Of a DNA stretch of 64,000 bases, positions 21,161 to 32,225 are shown piece by piece (within the stretch, counting starts at the first letter, position 1; every line of letters starts with the position of its first letter). Made by a program: the position numbers and the translations under genes. The stretch comes from Hanleya hanleyi (lineage: Eukaryota > Mollusca > Polyplacophora > Lepidopleurida > Hanleyidae): positions 1-64,000 of the forward strand of contig JAVTVY010018822.1 in NCBI GenBank assembly GCA_036873755.1, given 5' to 3'. Below the pieces are notes generated by a model. That model was given only the letters and a program-made list of their open reading frames with translations, had not been told where the DNA came from and made no database searches.

Positions 21161-21320
21161 CACGTGCTAACTGTCCGGTGTTATGGCAGACAGTCAATAG
21201 TGATTGACTTGGTTAGTCACAGCTATACCACGTGTCAGTGACAAACCTGAGAACAACAGTAACACAACTCGCTAACACGATCTATCAACCAATCAGCCTG
21301 AACCGTCAAAAAATATCCGT
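21161..21320 (+). promoter_or_regulatory. Upstream block of FoxQ2 copy 3, TATA box deleted
   Basis: CACGTG (21161-21166), the GTCAATAGTGATTGAC pair and CCAAT (21289-21293) are kept, but the stretch that holds TATAAAAA in copies 1, 2 and 4 is missing: GTCAAAAAATATCCG joins sequences that lie about 50 bp apart in the other units. The core promoter of this copy is probably impaired. Confidence 0.6.
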
Positions 21321-21841
21321 TCTTGTTGCAATCATTGGGCAGTCGCTGAATATCTGTGGACGTGGAGAGATAGACTCATCAGAAATTATGCTTACATTCA
21401 GTATTGACTACTTGACTGAAAACGACGAGATGCGCCAACTGAGCAAACGTGTGGATCCCATCCGGGATCATATCGCAGAGGGACATGGCCACAGGCAAAT
21501 TTGGTCTCCTCCACCCATGTGCAAAAATACGGTCACTCCTGATTTCTCAAAAAGCGATCATTTATCTTTTAAGGGAAATGACATAGACAGTCAGTCATCT
21601 GGCGGAGGTGAAAACTGTTCTATAAGCTCTTCAAGTGACAGTGACAGTACCAGCCTTGATAGTGTGGCTGAAGTTCTTTTGTCGTTAGACAAACGGATCA
21701 GAAAGTTTCCTAATAAGGATAACACAACAAGATCATCACCATCGATTTCATCAGATAAATTCAATGAAAAGCCTCCCCATTCTTATATTGCTCTGATTTC
21801 CATGGCAATTATAAGTTCACCTGAAGGGAAGATTTTACTAA

Positions 21842-23885
21842 GGGACCGTTCAAAATTATCTTGAGGGGGGGGCCGGTGGAAATTCAGCTGATGACCCTAA
21901 GTTATGTGTGACCCCCCCCCTCCTTTGGCTGGAAGGTTACCAGTGACCCCCCCTCACCTGATACCATATTTATCAATGACCCCCCCATCTCACCACAAAC
22001 ACACGCCCAATTCCAACGAATCCAGGTCATTTCCCCCAGTGGACATTTCCTCCAGCGGACATTCCCCCCATGGACATTTCCCCCGGTGGACATTTCCTTC
22101 AATGGACATTTCCCCCACCCTATACTTTTAGGTTATTTTGAACATAGTTTTTAAATAATTTGGCACATCATATATTATATAGCACATTTTTAAACAATAA
22201 AATGGATCACATAGTGATAACATATAAATCATATACATATATATATTTTAACATTTTAAGAAAACATTATATCACATTGTGGTAAAATAAAAGATGTATT
22301 TTTTAACAATATTATTTTGTTCTATTTTTTACCTCAGTTTTCACTTCAGTTCGGTTTTATTCTCATCAAATGGCTTCATGACACCGACCTACGAACAGTT
22401 AATGTTACGCTATATACCATGTATACATCTTTTATATTGTTTTAAAATGTGCTGACTGTATAATACTGATAGATACTGTGTATATGTATAATAACTTATC
22501 ACTTTGTGACTCAATTATCGTAAAACATCTGGAAATCCTTATATCTTTATATACAGAAAAAACAAATTGCGTTATTACAAAATTATTTAAAAACCATGTT
22601 CAAAATAACCTAAAAATATAGGGTGGAGGAAATGTCCACTGGGGGAAATGTCCACTGGGGCAAATGCCCACTGGGGGTCCATGGGGGAAATGTTCGTACA
22701 CCATTCCAACATAGCCAGGGGCACTAAATGATGCAGTGTGGAATTATATTAAGACCGATTGAAAACACGTTAATAACATGAAGAGCTATTCGTTGATAAA
22801 GTGATTCGCAGTATGGTATTATACATATGAAAAAGTGACAGGGAACGGGACACAGTTCTGCAGTACGACATTAAACTGCGAGAAGCTCGGAGATTACATT
22901 CTGTATGATTTATTTATTCGCATTCACCGGTTTGAGATAAAATTATGTCATACTGCATCATGATGACAGATAATACTACATACAACCGCTCAGGGAAACA
23001 ATGAGGTTATGTTTGTTATACTGACACAGAGATAAACTTTATAAAAATTCGGACGAATCCGACATGATTAATTTCATGCATTCATCATGTCGGCTTCGCT
23101 ACAAAAACCCTGCAAAAAATAGACGGTGTTTTATTATTATAAAACTATTATAAAAAATTATTATATTTTATAATATTATCCTCATCATGACATTAACTAC
23201 CGTCAGTACAACTTGTCTTGTAGTACGCCACAATTTATTTCTTCAACTTTGGGGCAGCATAAATTATTGAATGGTTTGCTTCAGTCTCAAAATGCAGGCT
23301 ATATTCGTTTAGCTAGTCAATGTCCACAATGTCCAGGCTGAACTGCACCTGGATGTGTTTAGATAAAGGATTTGCTAGATGCACTGTGTAGTAACTCAAA
23401 TCTAGCTGGTATGAATAGGGGCCTAGATTTTAATACATCTTGAGAAAAGTAAATATGATTATAAAGCCATTTACCGGTCTCATGTCCTACTACACTACAG
23501 GAGGTTTGTAGAGAGATTAATGCTAACAGAACATAGGTCTATCTATGGTACTGTATGCTGTTTAGGCTTATGATAAACCATAGAGCCTACTGTTTTAGTA
23601 GGCTCCATGGATACACAAAGCCGTGTTCTGATACATGTGTTTCCTGATCTAAAGTCCACCCTGGTTCTTCGACCGACCTAAAAACATGAAATTCTTACAG
23701 AAGCTCAAGAAATCCTAGCTGAATAGCTGTCCATTTATCATCATCATTTATCAAGTTACTGATGACCCCCCTCTACACACAGTCTAGTTACACATGACCC
23801 CCCCTTCGTGGGGCTCGAAGTTATTGGTGACCCCCCCCACTCAAATTCCACCGGCCCCCCCTCAGGATAAATTTTGAATGGTCCC
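21842..23885. mobile_element. 2.04-kb non-autonomous TIR element inside FoxQ2 copy 3
   Basis: Ends are inverted: GGGACCGTTCAAAATTATC at the left, and the complement GGGACCATTCAAAATTTATC at the right. The TAA at 21839-21841 and 23886-23888 is the likely target duplication, extendable to CTAAG. A TAA duplication with GGG-starting ends fits a PIF/Harbinger (Tourist-like) MITE; this is inference. Subterminal regions are rich in GTGACCCCCCC on the left and its counterparts on the right. No transposase ORF is present. A second foldback-like element is nested at about 22025-22694. The remaining interior (22700-23750) is AT-rich without genes; it holds a hairpin at 23059-23093 (CCGACATGAT and its complement). 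Confidence 0.82.
22025..22694. mobile_element. Nested inverted-repeat element with GGGGGAAATGTCCACT minisatellite arms
   Basis: The left arm carries six degenerate copies of CCCCAGTGGACATTTCC followed by CACCCTATACTTTTAGG and TTATTTTGAACA; the right arm has the same in reverse complement. Between the arms is AT-rich sequence (22145-22570) without ORFs. The arms give a foldback structure about 0.67 kb long. Target duplications could not be fixed because the tips are themselves repeats. Confidence 0.7.
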
Positions 23886-24439
23886 TAAGAGATATGTATC
23901 AATACATTATGGACAATTACCCTTATTACAACAACACAGAGCGGGCTTGGAGGAACAGTATCCGTCATAACTTGTCTCTCAATGAATGTTTCATCAAGAA
24001 CGGCCGAGCTGACAACAGTAAAGGTAATTACTGGTCTATACATCCCGCCTGTGTGGAGGACTTTGCCAAGGGAGACTATCGTAGAAGACAAGCCAGAAGA
24101 CGAGCGAGAAAAACAAACAAAGACACTAATCTGATGACCTTCCCACAAGGGTACGGTTGTAACATCGGCTATGTTCCCATGAAGTCATCATCAATAGGAC
24201 AATATCCATACCAGAGTCTGACACCACAACTGGTCACATTGGGACAACAATTTCAGAGCACGGTCAGCGGTTCCCCACAAGGATATTATCCATACTACGG
24301 GATAACACCTGAGATGATGGCGTGGGGATCACAACGTCCGAATCCGGTCTCCTGTTCTCCATTAAGATTTTGCTCTGGGAATATGGTATACCCACAAATG
24401 TATTCACATCCAGCAAGCTCTATAATTTTGCCTTCCTGA

Positions 24440-25769
24440 TAACGAGGTCGACCGCATGACCACATTAAAGATTGAGGTCTGCCGACCACATGACCACATC
24501 AAAGAATGAGGTCGCTGGTGGAAGGACTTTCCATCACCCGCCAGCTGTTCCGGAAACGCGTGCAAGTGCTTTATGTTGATATTGATCTGGATTTGCGCCT
24601 TGTTTTTGTTGATTTGTATAACACGAAGTGTCGTGTACCTTCCACACTTGTCCTTAGACAATCTCAGTCTCACCAATCACGAGCATATATACTGTCTTCT
24701 TGACAAAATTTAATGCCGATCATATGCGCCACAATCCAGTTTATTGTTAACGGATACTAATGTTGGCAGAAGAACCATGTGTTTTCGAACTAAATATGAA
24801 CTATTATTGGCCACCGTGAATTGTTGAATTTGTTGAGTATGCAAGGGTGGATTTCCTTTGCTTCACTTTGTTTCTATTGAATCTTTCAAGTTTTGTTACA
24901 TTTTATCAACCGTTCTTGTAAATACAGTGAACCGTACAGTTCAGTGTAGTATGACATGGATATTAAAACATTGAATCATATGTTGACCGTATCTGTTTTA
25001 TATTTACGGAACTATCGGGCGACAACTTCGCTGTATCAATAATCAGAAGAATTAATTCTCTATGTCTCTATCTGTCCGTTATGGACAATCTGTGGTTACT
25101 GATCGATACACCCAGTAAGGAGCTCTTGATCTTCGACACTGATAATCCAACTGAACACAACGTTATTGACGAAATTCCGACACAACTAAATTCCGTGTGG
25201 TGTCCATTCGAACAGTCAGCTTACCAAAGTATGACATGGTCACTTTCATGTCATATCGACCCTTTTCGTCGCATGCGATATTAAGGGCTTCTACATGGCA
25301 CTTCTCCTAAGATGGACCACGGAATATTTACAGAGAGATGGCACCGTATTCTGATGAGAAAATGTGTGGTGTTCGCCCAAGACAACAAGTTTAGTGTTTG
25401 ACTTGGGTATGCGAAGATGGACTTGCTGCAATGGATATTCTTTTTATAAAGTACAGAAATTCAAAAAATCTTGTTTCTCATAATACAGTACTCCTGAATG
25501 TCGTTTAATAATTATGGCGTTTGAATAATTCTGGAATTTGCGTTTCGATGACTTTAGACGTGCAAATATAATATTGGTTCATCTTTCAACGTTGTACGTT
25601 CGATCCTGGTATCGTATTTCACCGCGCGGTCGTAAGATGTGGCTTCTTTCTGAGACAAAATCCTACTTACAATTTTTTGAGGTAAAATTATTACATTTGT
25701 ATATGGCGTATCCGCGATTTAGTTCAGGAAGCTTCAGTGGAAGGCCAGTATTGTTGCAATATCCTGGCA
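24440..25769 (+). other. 3' flank of FoxQ2 copy 3, no gene seen
   Basis: Begins with two ~36-bp GAGGTC...ATTAAAG repeats, then sequence shared with the other units. Small ORFs here are not preserved between units. Confidence 0.6.
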
Positions 25770-26664
25770 ACAGGCCTATAACTAGTTATTGTCCGTTTGT
25801 CAAGTGATAAAATGTACAACGATTGAACGTGGAATGTACTACCGATGTACATACATCTATGAAGGTGCCGGAATTGATTAATTTTGTTCGACTATTCCAT
25901 ATAATATTACATAAGCGGCGCATCTACAAAAATGAATTTATATGCATAGAGAAATATTCCCGTCAATTTCATTCATTTAAATGAGCATTTTACATTAACA
26001 CACATACAGAAAAGCAGCAATTTTTTTATCTTCGACAAGAGTTAAGCCCCTTCTAATCAACCCTGCACAGAAGATTTTGGGAGTCCCCTACCCATCATAT
26101 CAAAGAGCGACTGGTAATTTATGTATCGTTGCATTACTTAGCCCAGTACAGTTTACTTCAAAAAGATGGCCGTACCCGTGTGCCATTCTGTATCTTGGAG
26201 CACCTTGACATAATTGAAGATAATTTGGCATTCAAGTGTCATGTTAAATACGAACCTTACCCAATTATCACCAGTCTGGAACGATGGCGTTAGGGTGTTA
26301 ATTCATACCGCGCATGTGCATGGGAGTAACAAGTTCCACTGACAGTTTCCTGATCTAACACCTGTAGGCGCCATTTACAAATGTTATATTGTAAATCAAA
26401 ATATTATATTTAGGATTTTGACGCAGATAGGAGCCACAACTGACCATGCACCGTGCGGTGATTTACGGTACCAAGGTGAAACGTACAACGTTGAAATAAC
26501 CAATTTCATATTTACAGCTTCGCCATCCAAAGTCATCGAAACGTAAATTCCACAAATTTAAATATCATAACCTTTGAAATGACGTTCAGGAGTACTCTTA
26601 TATGGGACACAATACCTTCTGGATCTCTATAGATTTAGAAGGAAATTACGACAAATCCGGCATG

Positions 26665-27312
26665 CATCAAGCAGCCTATGGTCCATCAAACAGCCTATGG
26701 TCCATCAAGCAGCCTATGGTCCATCAAACAGCCTATGGTCCATCAAACAGCCTATGGTCCATCAAGCAGCCTATGGTCCATCAAACAGCCTATGGTGCAT
26801 CAAGCAGCCTATGGTCCATCAAACAGCCTATGGTCCATCAAGCAGCCTATGGTCCATCAAACAGCCTATGGTGCATCAAGCAGCCTATGGTCCATCAAAC
26901 AGCCTATGGTCCATCAAGCAGCCTATGGTCCATCAAACAGCCTATGGTCCATCAAGCAGCCTATGGTCCATCAAACAGCCTATGGTCCATCAAGCAGCCT
27001 ATGGTCCATCAAACAGCCTATGGTCCATCAAGCAGCCTATGGTCCATCAAACAGCCTATGGTCCATCAAGCAGCCTATGGTTCATCAAACAGCCTATGGT
27101 CCATCAAGCAGCCTATGGTCCATCAAACAGGCTATGGTCCATCAAGCAGCCTATGGTCCATCAAACAGCCTATGACCGTACCCGTGTACCCGTATGGTCC
27201 AGTATAATATCACTATGGTCCAGTATAATGCCTGTATGGTCCAGTATAATGTCACTATGGTCCAGTATAATGTCTCTATGGTCCAGTATAATGTCTCTAT
27301 GGTCCAGTATAA
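26665..27312 (+). repeat. 19-bp minisatellite (~27 copies) and 21-bp block, unit 4
   Basis: Here almost every monomer ends in GGTC, so the 38-bp alternation seen in units 1-3 is weak. A short GACCGTACCCGTGTACCCG insertion (about 27174-27192) separates the array from the 21-bp block. The frame from MGHNTFWIS ends inside the block. Confidence 0.93.
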
Positions 27313-28926
27313 TATCTCTGGCACATCTGTTAGACCTTTTTCGAAACCATTAGAACGTAAATCCATGTGCGAAATTGATCATACCTTCAAACACAAACGA
27401 GTTATTTAGAAGAGGCAGAAACAACCAAAGTTAACTGTTGGAAACACAAAAAGATCCCCTGTCTCCAGTGTTCATCGAAGACTATTTTTTTTATCAGATG
27501 AAGATCCTACAGGAAATTTCGATTCAATTCCAAAGTGAAAGATCAAGAGACCTGGTCACATTTTGGTAAATTGATTGTGCATATCGACATACGGAACTTC
27601 GATTTCATACAAATGGCAAAACCAAGTGTTTAGGCGTCTCTATATATATTTTGTTTCGTATTTTGCAGTATACTTGTCACCGGAAATCTGCTTCGTAGAT
27701 TTGATTACGAAAGTGAGATATTTCATGATTCAAAGTAAATGGACTCGAAGCCGGTGTGATGGATAAGAATGTCCTGGTGAGTAGTGTCCATTTTCATATC
27801 CTTTTCTATTGCAACTAATGACGGACACTTGTTCCCAATGAGGAGAAAATTATCCAACCTGAGTTAGAAGATGGGAGCCGGACACTCGTAGCCACCGGGC
27901 ATTCTTAGCCTCCACACCGGCATTGGGGCATTATTTGTATTCTACACCCCAAGGAACAGTGGTGATCAGTTATAACTTTATTCTTAACCTGGTTGTTCCA
28001 TCGACCTGGAAGTTGGAAGTCGCATGCAAGGTCAGCCAAAATGTTCTTTGTCACGGTCCCAATCTGCCTTGATACAGAAACAAATATTAATGCTGAAGTG
28101 CCAGTAGACAATGGTATTATAGTGGGCGGTGTGATACAGTTTATTAGGGTCTCAGTTCCACGTTCCATAATGTTGGGTAACTCTCTTTACGTTTGTCCGT
28201 CAATAATAAATAAGAGGCAACTGAATTTAATTAATTAACGAACTGAAGTATCCAAACTCAACGAAATTTAATAAAATTTCCAGTATAGTTAGTGATAAAA
28301 AATAATGTATTTTCCGACGTTGCCAAACTGTTTGGAAAGTTAAAGTTTATTTTTTACAAGACCATTATTCATATCAAAGTACAGAACCTTCTGTATTGTA
28401 AACATCGAATCATGTTAATATCATGATGATAAATCCATATATTACATTTATTGATCTTATTTATCTGGTTATTTGGAAACATTTTACAAGCCAGGATGGG
28501 GATAGGTGTAGTTAGGTATAATATAATATGTATTCTTAATATTTGTTGTGCTAACATAGCAGATGGGAGCCATCACTCAAAAATAGACTTTATATTTTTA
28601 GGCAATGTCCACAATCCCATGGAAATGTCATAAACTTTGGGAGCATTAGAGTCTGAGGTCTTGATTCAACAACCTTGGCACGATAATTATACACCATCAT
28701 TATCCATCATTATTTGTGTTCCCAATATTACATGTATAACGTTTGAGGTGACTTTTATAAGTAAAGCCGATAATAGTACCGCACGTGTCTCTCACACCAG
28801 GACTAATTACTAATCGTGTATATATAATAAAATGCACAACAGACAATCAGGAATCGTAATATATCTCATTACTATCCATTTTTGTTCTATCATATCATAA
28901 TCGGGCATACAATATAGTCCGTTAAA
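27313..28926 (+). other. Conserved non-coding block of unit 4, no gene seen
   Basis: Collinear with unit 2 rather than unit 1 (no extra 155-bp segment), with many substitutions and small indels. Short ORFs (such as 27905-28168 minus) are absent from the other units. Confidence 0.6.
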
Positions 28927-29100
28927 CACGTGCTAACTGTCCGGTGTTATGGCAGACAGTCAATAGTGATTGACTTGGTTAGTCACAGCTATACCACGTG
29001 TCAGTGACAAACCTGAGAACAACAGTAACACACCTCGCTAACACGATCTATCAACCAATCAGCCTGAACCGTCAAAAAGTATTGGTATACACTTATAAAA
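28927..29100 (+). promoter_or_regulatory. Upstream block of FoxQ2 copy 4: E-boxes, CCAAT, TATA
   Basis: CACGTG at 28927-28932 and near 28995, GTCAATAGTGATTGAC near 28959, CCAAT at 29055-29059 and TATAAAA at 29094-29100. The retained order in the most diverged direct unit supports a functional core promoter. Confidence 0.62.
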
Positions 29101-29203
29101 ACAGGCTACAACACATAACCTCACAATTGTATCCGTTCTTGTTGCAATCATTGGGAAGTCGCTGAATATCTGTGGACCTGGAGAAATAGACGCATCAGAA
29201 ATC

Positions 29204-30217
29204 ATGCTTACATTCAGTATTGATTACTTGACTGGAAACGACCAGATACGCCATCTGAGCAATCCTGTGGATCCCATCCGGGATCATATCACAGAGGGAC
29301 ATGGCCACAGGCAAATTTGGTCTCCTTCACCTATGTGCAAAAATATTGTCACTCCTGATTTCTCAAAAATCGATCTTTTATCTGCTAAGGGAAATGACAT
29401 AGACAGTCAGTCATCTGGCGGAGGTAAAAACTGTTCTATAAGCTCTTCAAGTGACAGTGACAGTACCAGCCTTGATAGTGTGGAATCTATAGCTGAAGTT
29501 CTTTTGTCGTTAGACAAACGGATCAGAAAGTTTCCTAATAAGGATAACACAACAAGATCACCACCATCGATTTCATCAGATAAATTCGATGAGAAGCCTC
29601 CCCATTCTTATATTGCTCTGATTTCCATGGCAATTATAAGTTCACCTGAAGGGAAGATTTTACTAGGAGATATGTATCAATACATTATGGACAATTACCC
29701 TTATTACAACAACACAGAGCGGGCTTGGAGGAACAGTATCCGTCATAACTTGTCTCTCAATGAATGTTTTATCAAGAACGGTCGAGCTGACAACGGCAAA
29801 GGTAATTACTGGTCTATACACCCCGCCTGTGTGGAGGACTTTGCCAAGGGAGACTATCGTAGAAGACAAGCCAGAAGACGAGCGAGGAAAACCAACAAAG
29901 ACACTAATCTGATGACCTTCCCTCAAGGATACGGTTGTAACATCGGCTATGTTCCCATGGAGTCATCATCCATAGGACAATATCCATACCAGAGTCTAAC
30001 ACCACAACTGGTCACATTGGGACAACAATTTCAGAGCACGGTCAGCGGTTCCCCACAAGGATATTATCCATACTACGGTATAACACCTGAGATGATGACG
30101 TGGGAACCACAAATTCAGAATCCAGTCTCCTGTTCTCCACTAAAATTTTGCTCTGGGAATATGGTATACCCACAAATGTATTCACATCCATCAAGCTCTA
30201 TTATTCTGCCTTCCTGA
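29204..30217 (+). CDS. foxQ2: FoxQ2-like forkhead transcription factor, copy 4 (intact)
   Basis: Single-exon gene of 337 residues, the same length as copy 2. EH1-like FSIDYL is at 4-9, a Ser/Asp-rich stretch at about 79-92, the forkhead domain at about 131-229 (KPPHSYIALISMAI to RRRARK), and the C-terminus ends in IILPS. Differences from copy 2 cluster in the N-terminal 70 residues (for example NPVDP for KRVDP) and in the last 40; the DNA-binding domain is almost unchanged (Asp for Asn just before it), which suggests purifying selection on the domain. The gene has a TATA and CCAAT promoter upstream and a single ATTAAA-containing 36-bp word after the stop. Known role of the family: nuclear DNA-binding regulator in anterior/apical patterning; the target genes here are unknown. 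Confidence 0.93.
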   Translation: MLTFSIDYLTGNDQIRHLSNPVDPIRDHITEGHGHRQIWSPSPMCKNIVTPDFSKIDLLSAKGNDIDSQSSGGGKNCSISSSSDSDSTSLDSVESIAEVLLSLDKRIRKFPNKDNTTRSPPSISSDKFDEKPPHSYIALISMAIISSPEGKILLGDMYQYIMDNYPYYNNTERAWRNSIRHNLSLNECFIKNGRADNGKGNYWSIHPACVEDFAKGDYRRRQARRRARKTNKDTNLMTFPQGYGCNIGYVPMESSSIGQYPYQSLTPQLVTLGQQFQSTVSGSPQGYYPYYGITPEMMTWEPQIQNPVSCSPLKFCSGNMVYPQMYSHPSSSIILPS

Positions 30218-30362
30218 TAACGAGGTCGACCGCATGACCACATTAAAGATTGAGGTCGCTGGTGAAAGAACTTCCCATCACATGCCAGCTGTTCCTGAAA
30301 CGCGTGCAAGTGCTTTATGTTGACATTGATCTGGATTTGCGCCTTGTTTTTGTTGATTTGTA

Positions 30363-30775
30363 TTACACGTAGTGTTGTGTACCTTCAACTGGAGACAGCC
30401 TGAAATATCTGTCATCTACCGGAAGTAGGAATGGATCTGTAACATCTGTTAGTGACAGTGATAATGTTAGTCTTGATAGCACAGAATCTATCGTTAGACA
30501 AACGAAGCAGATATATCGCCAACAAACGATAATACAGCTACACCACACCAATCGACGTTTCCAAGGCTTGGACGAACAGTATCCGTCATAACTTGTCACT
30601 TAAGGAATGTTTTATCAAGAACGACCGAGCTGACAACAGTAAAGGCAATTCCTGGTCTATACACCAGTATAGAGAACAAGCCAGAAGACAAGCGGGGGAA
30701 ATCCATGAAAGACACCTACCTATCTGATGAACTTCTCGCAAGTGTACGGTTGTAATATCAGGTATGTGACTCATT
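30363..30775 (+). pseudogene. Decayed second FoxQ2-like copy in unit 4
   Basis: Fragments of the same gene in broken frames: SVSDSDN.SLDSTES (serine region), then a jump into GRTVSVITCHL-type codons that in another frame give EQYPS..., CFIKN-type and NSKGNSWSIH remnants, and YGCNI of the C-terminal region. About 200 bp covering the start of the forkhead domain are missing, between CGACGTTTCC and AGGCTTGGACGAACAG. Several stops and frameshifts. Its counterpart on the minus strand (40730-41345) shares the deletion, so the loss is older than the inverted duplication. Confidence 0.75.
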
Positions 30776-31965
30776 TCCGCCAGACTGTCTTCTTGACAAA
30801 GTTTAATGCCAATCATATCCAGTTTATTGTTACCGGATAATAGTGTTGGTAGAAGGACTATGTGTTCTCTCACCAAACGTGAACTATTATTGATGTACCA
30901 GAATTGTTGAATTTGTTGAGTGTGCAATTGTGGATTTCCTTTGTTTTATTTTGTTTCTATTGAATCGCTTCAATTTTTGTACAGTTCAATTTATTGGATA
31001 TTAAAACATTGAATCATATGTTGACCGTATCTGGGGTTTTTGTACGGAACTATCGGGCGACACCCTCGCTGCATCAACGATCAGAAATATTAATTCTGTA
31101 TGTCTCTATCTGTCCGTTATGGACAATCTTGTGGTTACTAATCGATACACCCAGTATGATCTTCGGCACTGATAATCCCACTGAACTTAATGTTATGGAC
31201 CATATGTTAAAAATGGACGTTCCTTAGGATGTCCATATGCACAGTCACTTTATCAAAGTGTGACATTGTCACTCTCAATTTGGAATTGATTCGGAATTCC
31301 CTGCTTGGATCGTCATATGATAAAAGAATAAATATAGTCATTGATGAGAATTTGTGATAGGGACCGTATTTTATCTTTTCAACATCACTGACGGCTTCAG
31401 TCTCTTCTAAGTAAATAGTTCTTGTTTGAAGGTATGACTGAATTGATTATATGAATTTAGATGATCATGGTATCAAAAAAGATCTGATAAATGTTTCAGA
31501 CTGTCGGAGAATTGGGTAAATTTGTCCAGATATTTTGGGTATGGTCCCTAACAATTTTGGCTATATCACGTCTCTTCCCAATCATTCTGAGAGTGCAGAG
31601 ATATTGTTATGGACCATAGGCTGGTTGATGCATACCGGACCTGTCGCACTGGATATACTTCTTATAACAGCATAGAAATTCTGAAAGTCTCCTGTCTCAT
31701 AATACAGTACTACTGAATGCCATTCAATAATTTTGGCGTTTGAAGATGCTGGAATTTGCATTTCGATGACTTGACCTGTAAATACGAAATTCGTTCATCT
31801 TTCAACGTTGTACATTCGATTCTGGTATTCCATTGCGCCGTGATAAGACTTGGCTTCTTTCTGAATCAAAATCCTGCATTTAATTTTTTAGTACAATATT
31901 ACATTTGTATATGGTGTATCCAGGTTTTAGATCAGGAAGCTTCCAGTGGAACGCCAATATTGTTA
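30776..31965 (+). other. 3' flank of unit 4, no gene seen
   Basis: AT-rich and homologous to the 3' flanks of units 1-3 with more indels; ends at about 31965 after GCCAATATTGTTACC, where the other units continue to the next copy. Confidence 0.55.
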
Positions 31966-31992
31966 CCACTGATTGTTACCCACCCCCGTCTA

Positions 31993-32225
31993 TCAGAGCA
32001 TGCATGCGCGCGCGTAATACCCTATAACGCCATCGTTCAAGACTAGGTGATAATTGGGTGAGGTTCATATAACCTAACATGACACTTGAATGCCAAATTA
32101 TCTTCAATTATCTCAAGGTGCTCCAAGATACAAAATGGCATACGGGTACTGAACTGTTCGCCCATTGTGTAACAGGGAAACAAGCTAACGTCGTCTCGCG
32201 ATAACTGGTATATGGCGTAACTGCA
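31993..32225 (-). repeat. Inverted scrap of the unit lead next to unit 4
   Basis: 32018-32160 is the reverse complement of unit lead sequence around 5925-6045 (landmarks: CTCCAAGATAC, AATTATCTTCAATTAT, GGTGATAATTGGGT). 32161-32225 is the reverse complement of 40145-40215 (CATTGTGTAACAGGGAAACAAG). This marks a rearrangement breakpoint where the head-to-tail array ends. Confidence 0.7.

Larger units (their letters stand above)
21388..24439 (+). pseudogene. foxQ2: FoxQ2-like forkhead gene, copy 3, split by a 2.04-kb element
   Basis: The N-terminal part (21388-21838) matches copy 2 with an in-frame 3-residue loss (SVAEVLL) and runs into the forkhead domain as far as KILL. An element then occupies 21842-23885 and the domain resumes at DMYQYIMDNYPYY (about 23889) and continues to the normal stop at 24437-24439. 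Apart from the insertion both halves are open, so the disruption is recent. The copy also has Ser for Gly in NGKG of the wing region (here NSKG) and lacks the TATA box. The element has no credible splice donor at its left edge, so use as an intron is unlikely. The gene is probably inactive, or yields an N-terminal fragment of about 155 residues. Confidence 0.88.
17724..25769 (+). repeat. FoxQ2 segmental-duplication unit 3 (with inserted element)
   Basis: 8.05 kb, or about 6.0 kb without the 2.04-kb element in its FoxQ2 gene. It shares with unit 1 the extra 155-bp segment (19384-19531) and the CAATCAAACAGCC variants of the minisatellite tail, so units 1 and 3 are closest there, although unit 2 lies between them. 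Confidence 0.9.
25770..31965 (+). repeat. FoxQ2 segmental-duplication unit 4 (most diverged direct copy)
   Basis: About 6.2 kb. It lacks the 307-bp element (single TTTA at 28589-28592) and keeps a decayed second forkhead copy after its FoxQ2 gene that units 1-3 have lost. Divergence from units 1-3 is higher from about 27400 onward, while the part before about 27400 is nearly identical to them, which hints at gene conversion or a more recent exchange in that part. Similarity fades near 31965. Confidence 0.85.

Noticed and set aside
21842..23885. Reading the insertion in FoxQ2 copy 3 as an intron
   Set aside because: No consensus donor at the left edge, inverted termini and target duplication are present, and all other copies are intronless here.
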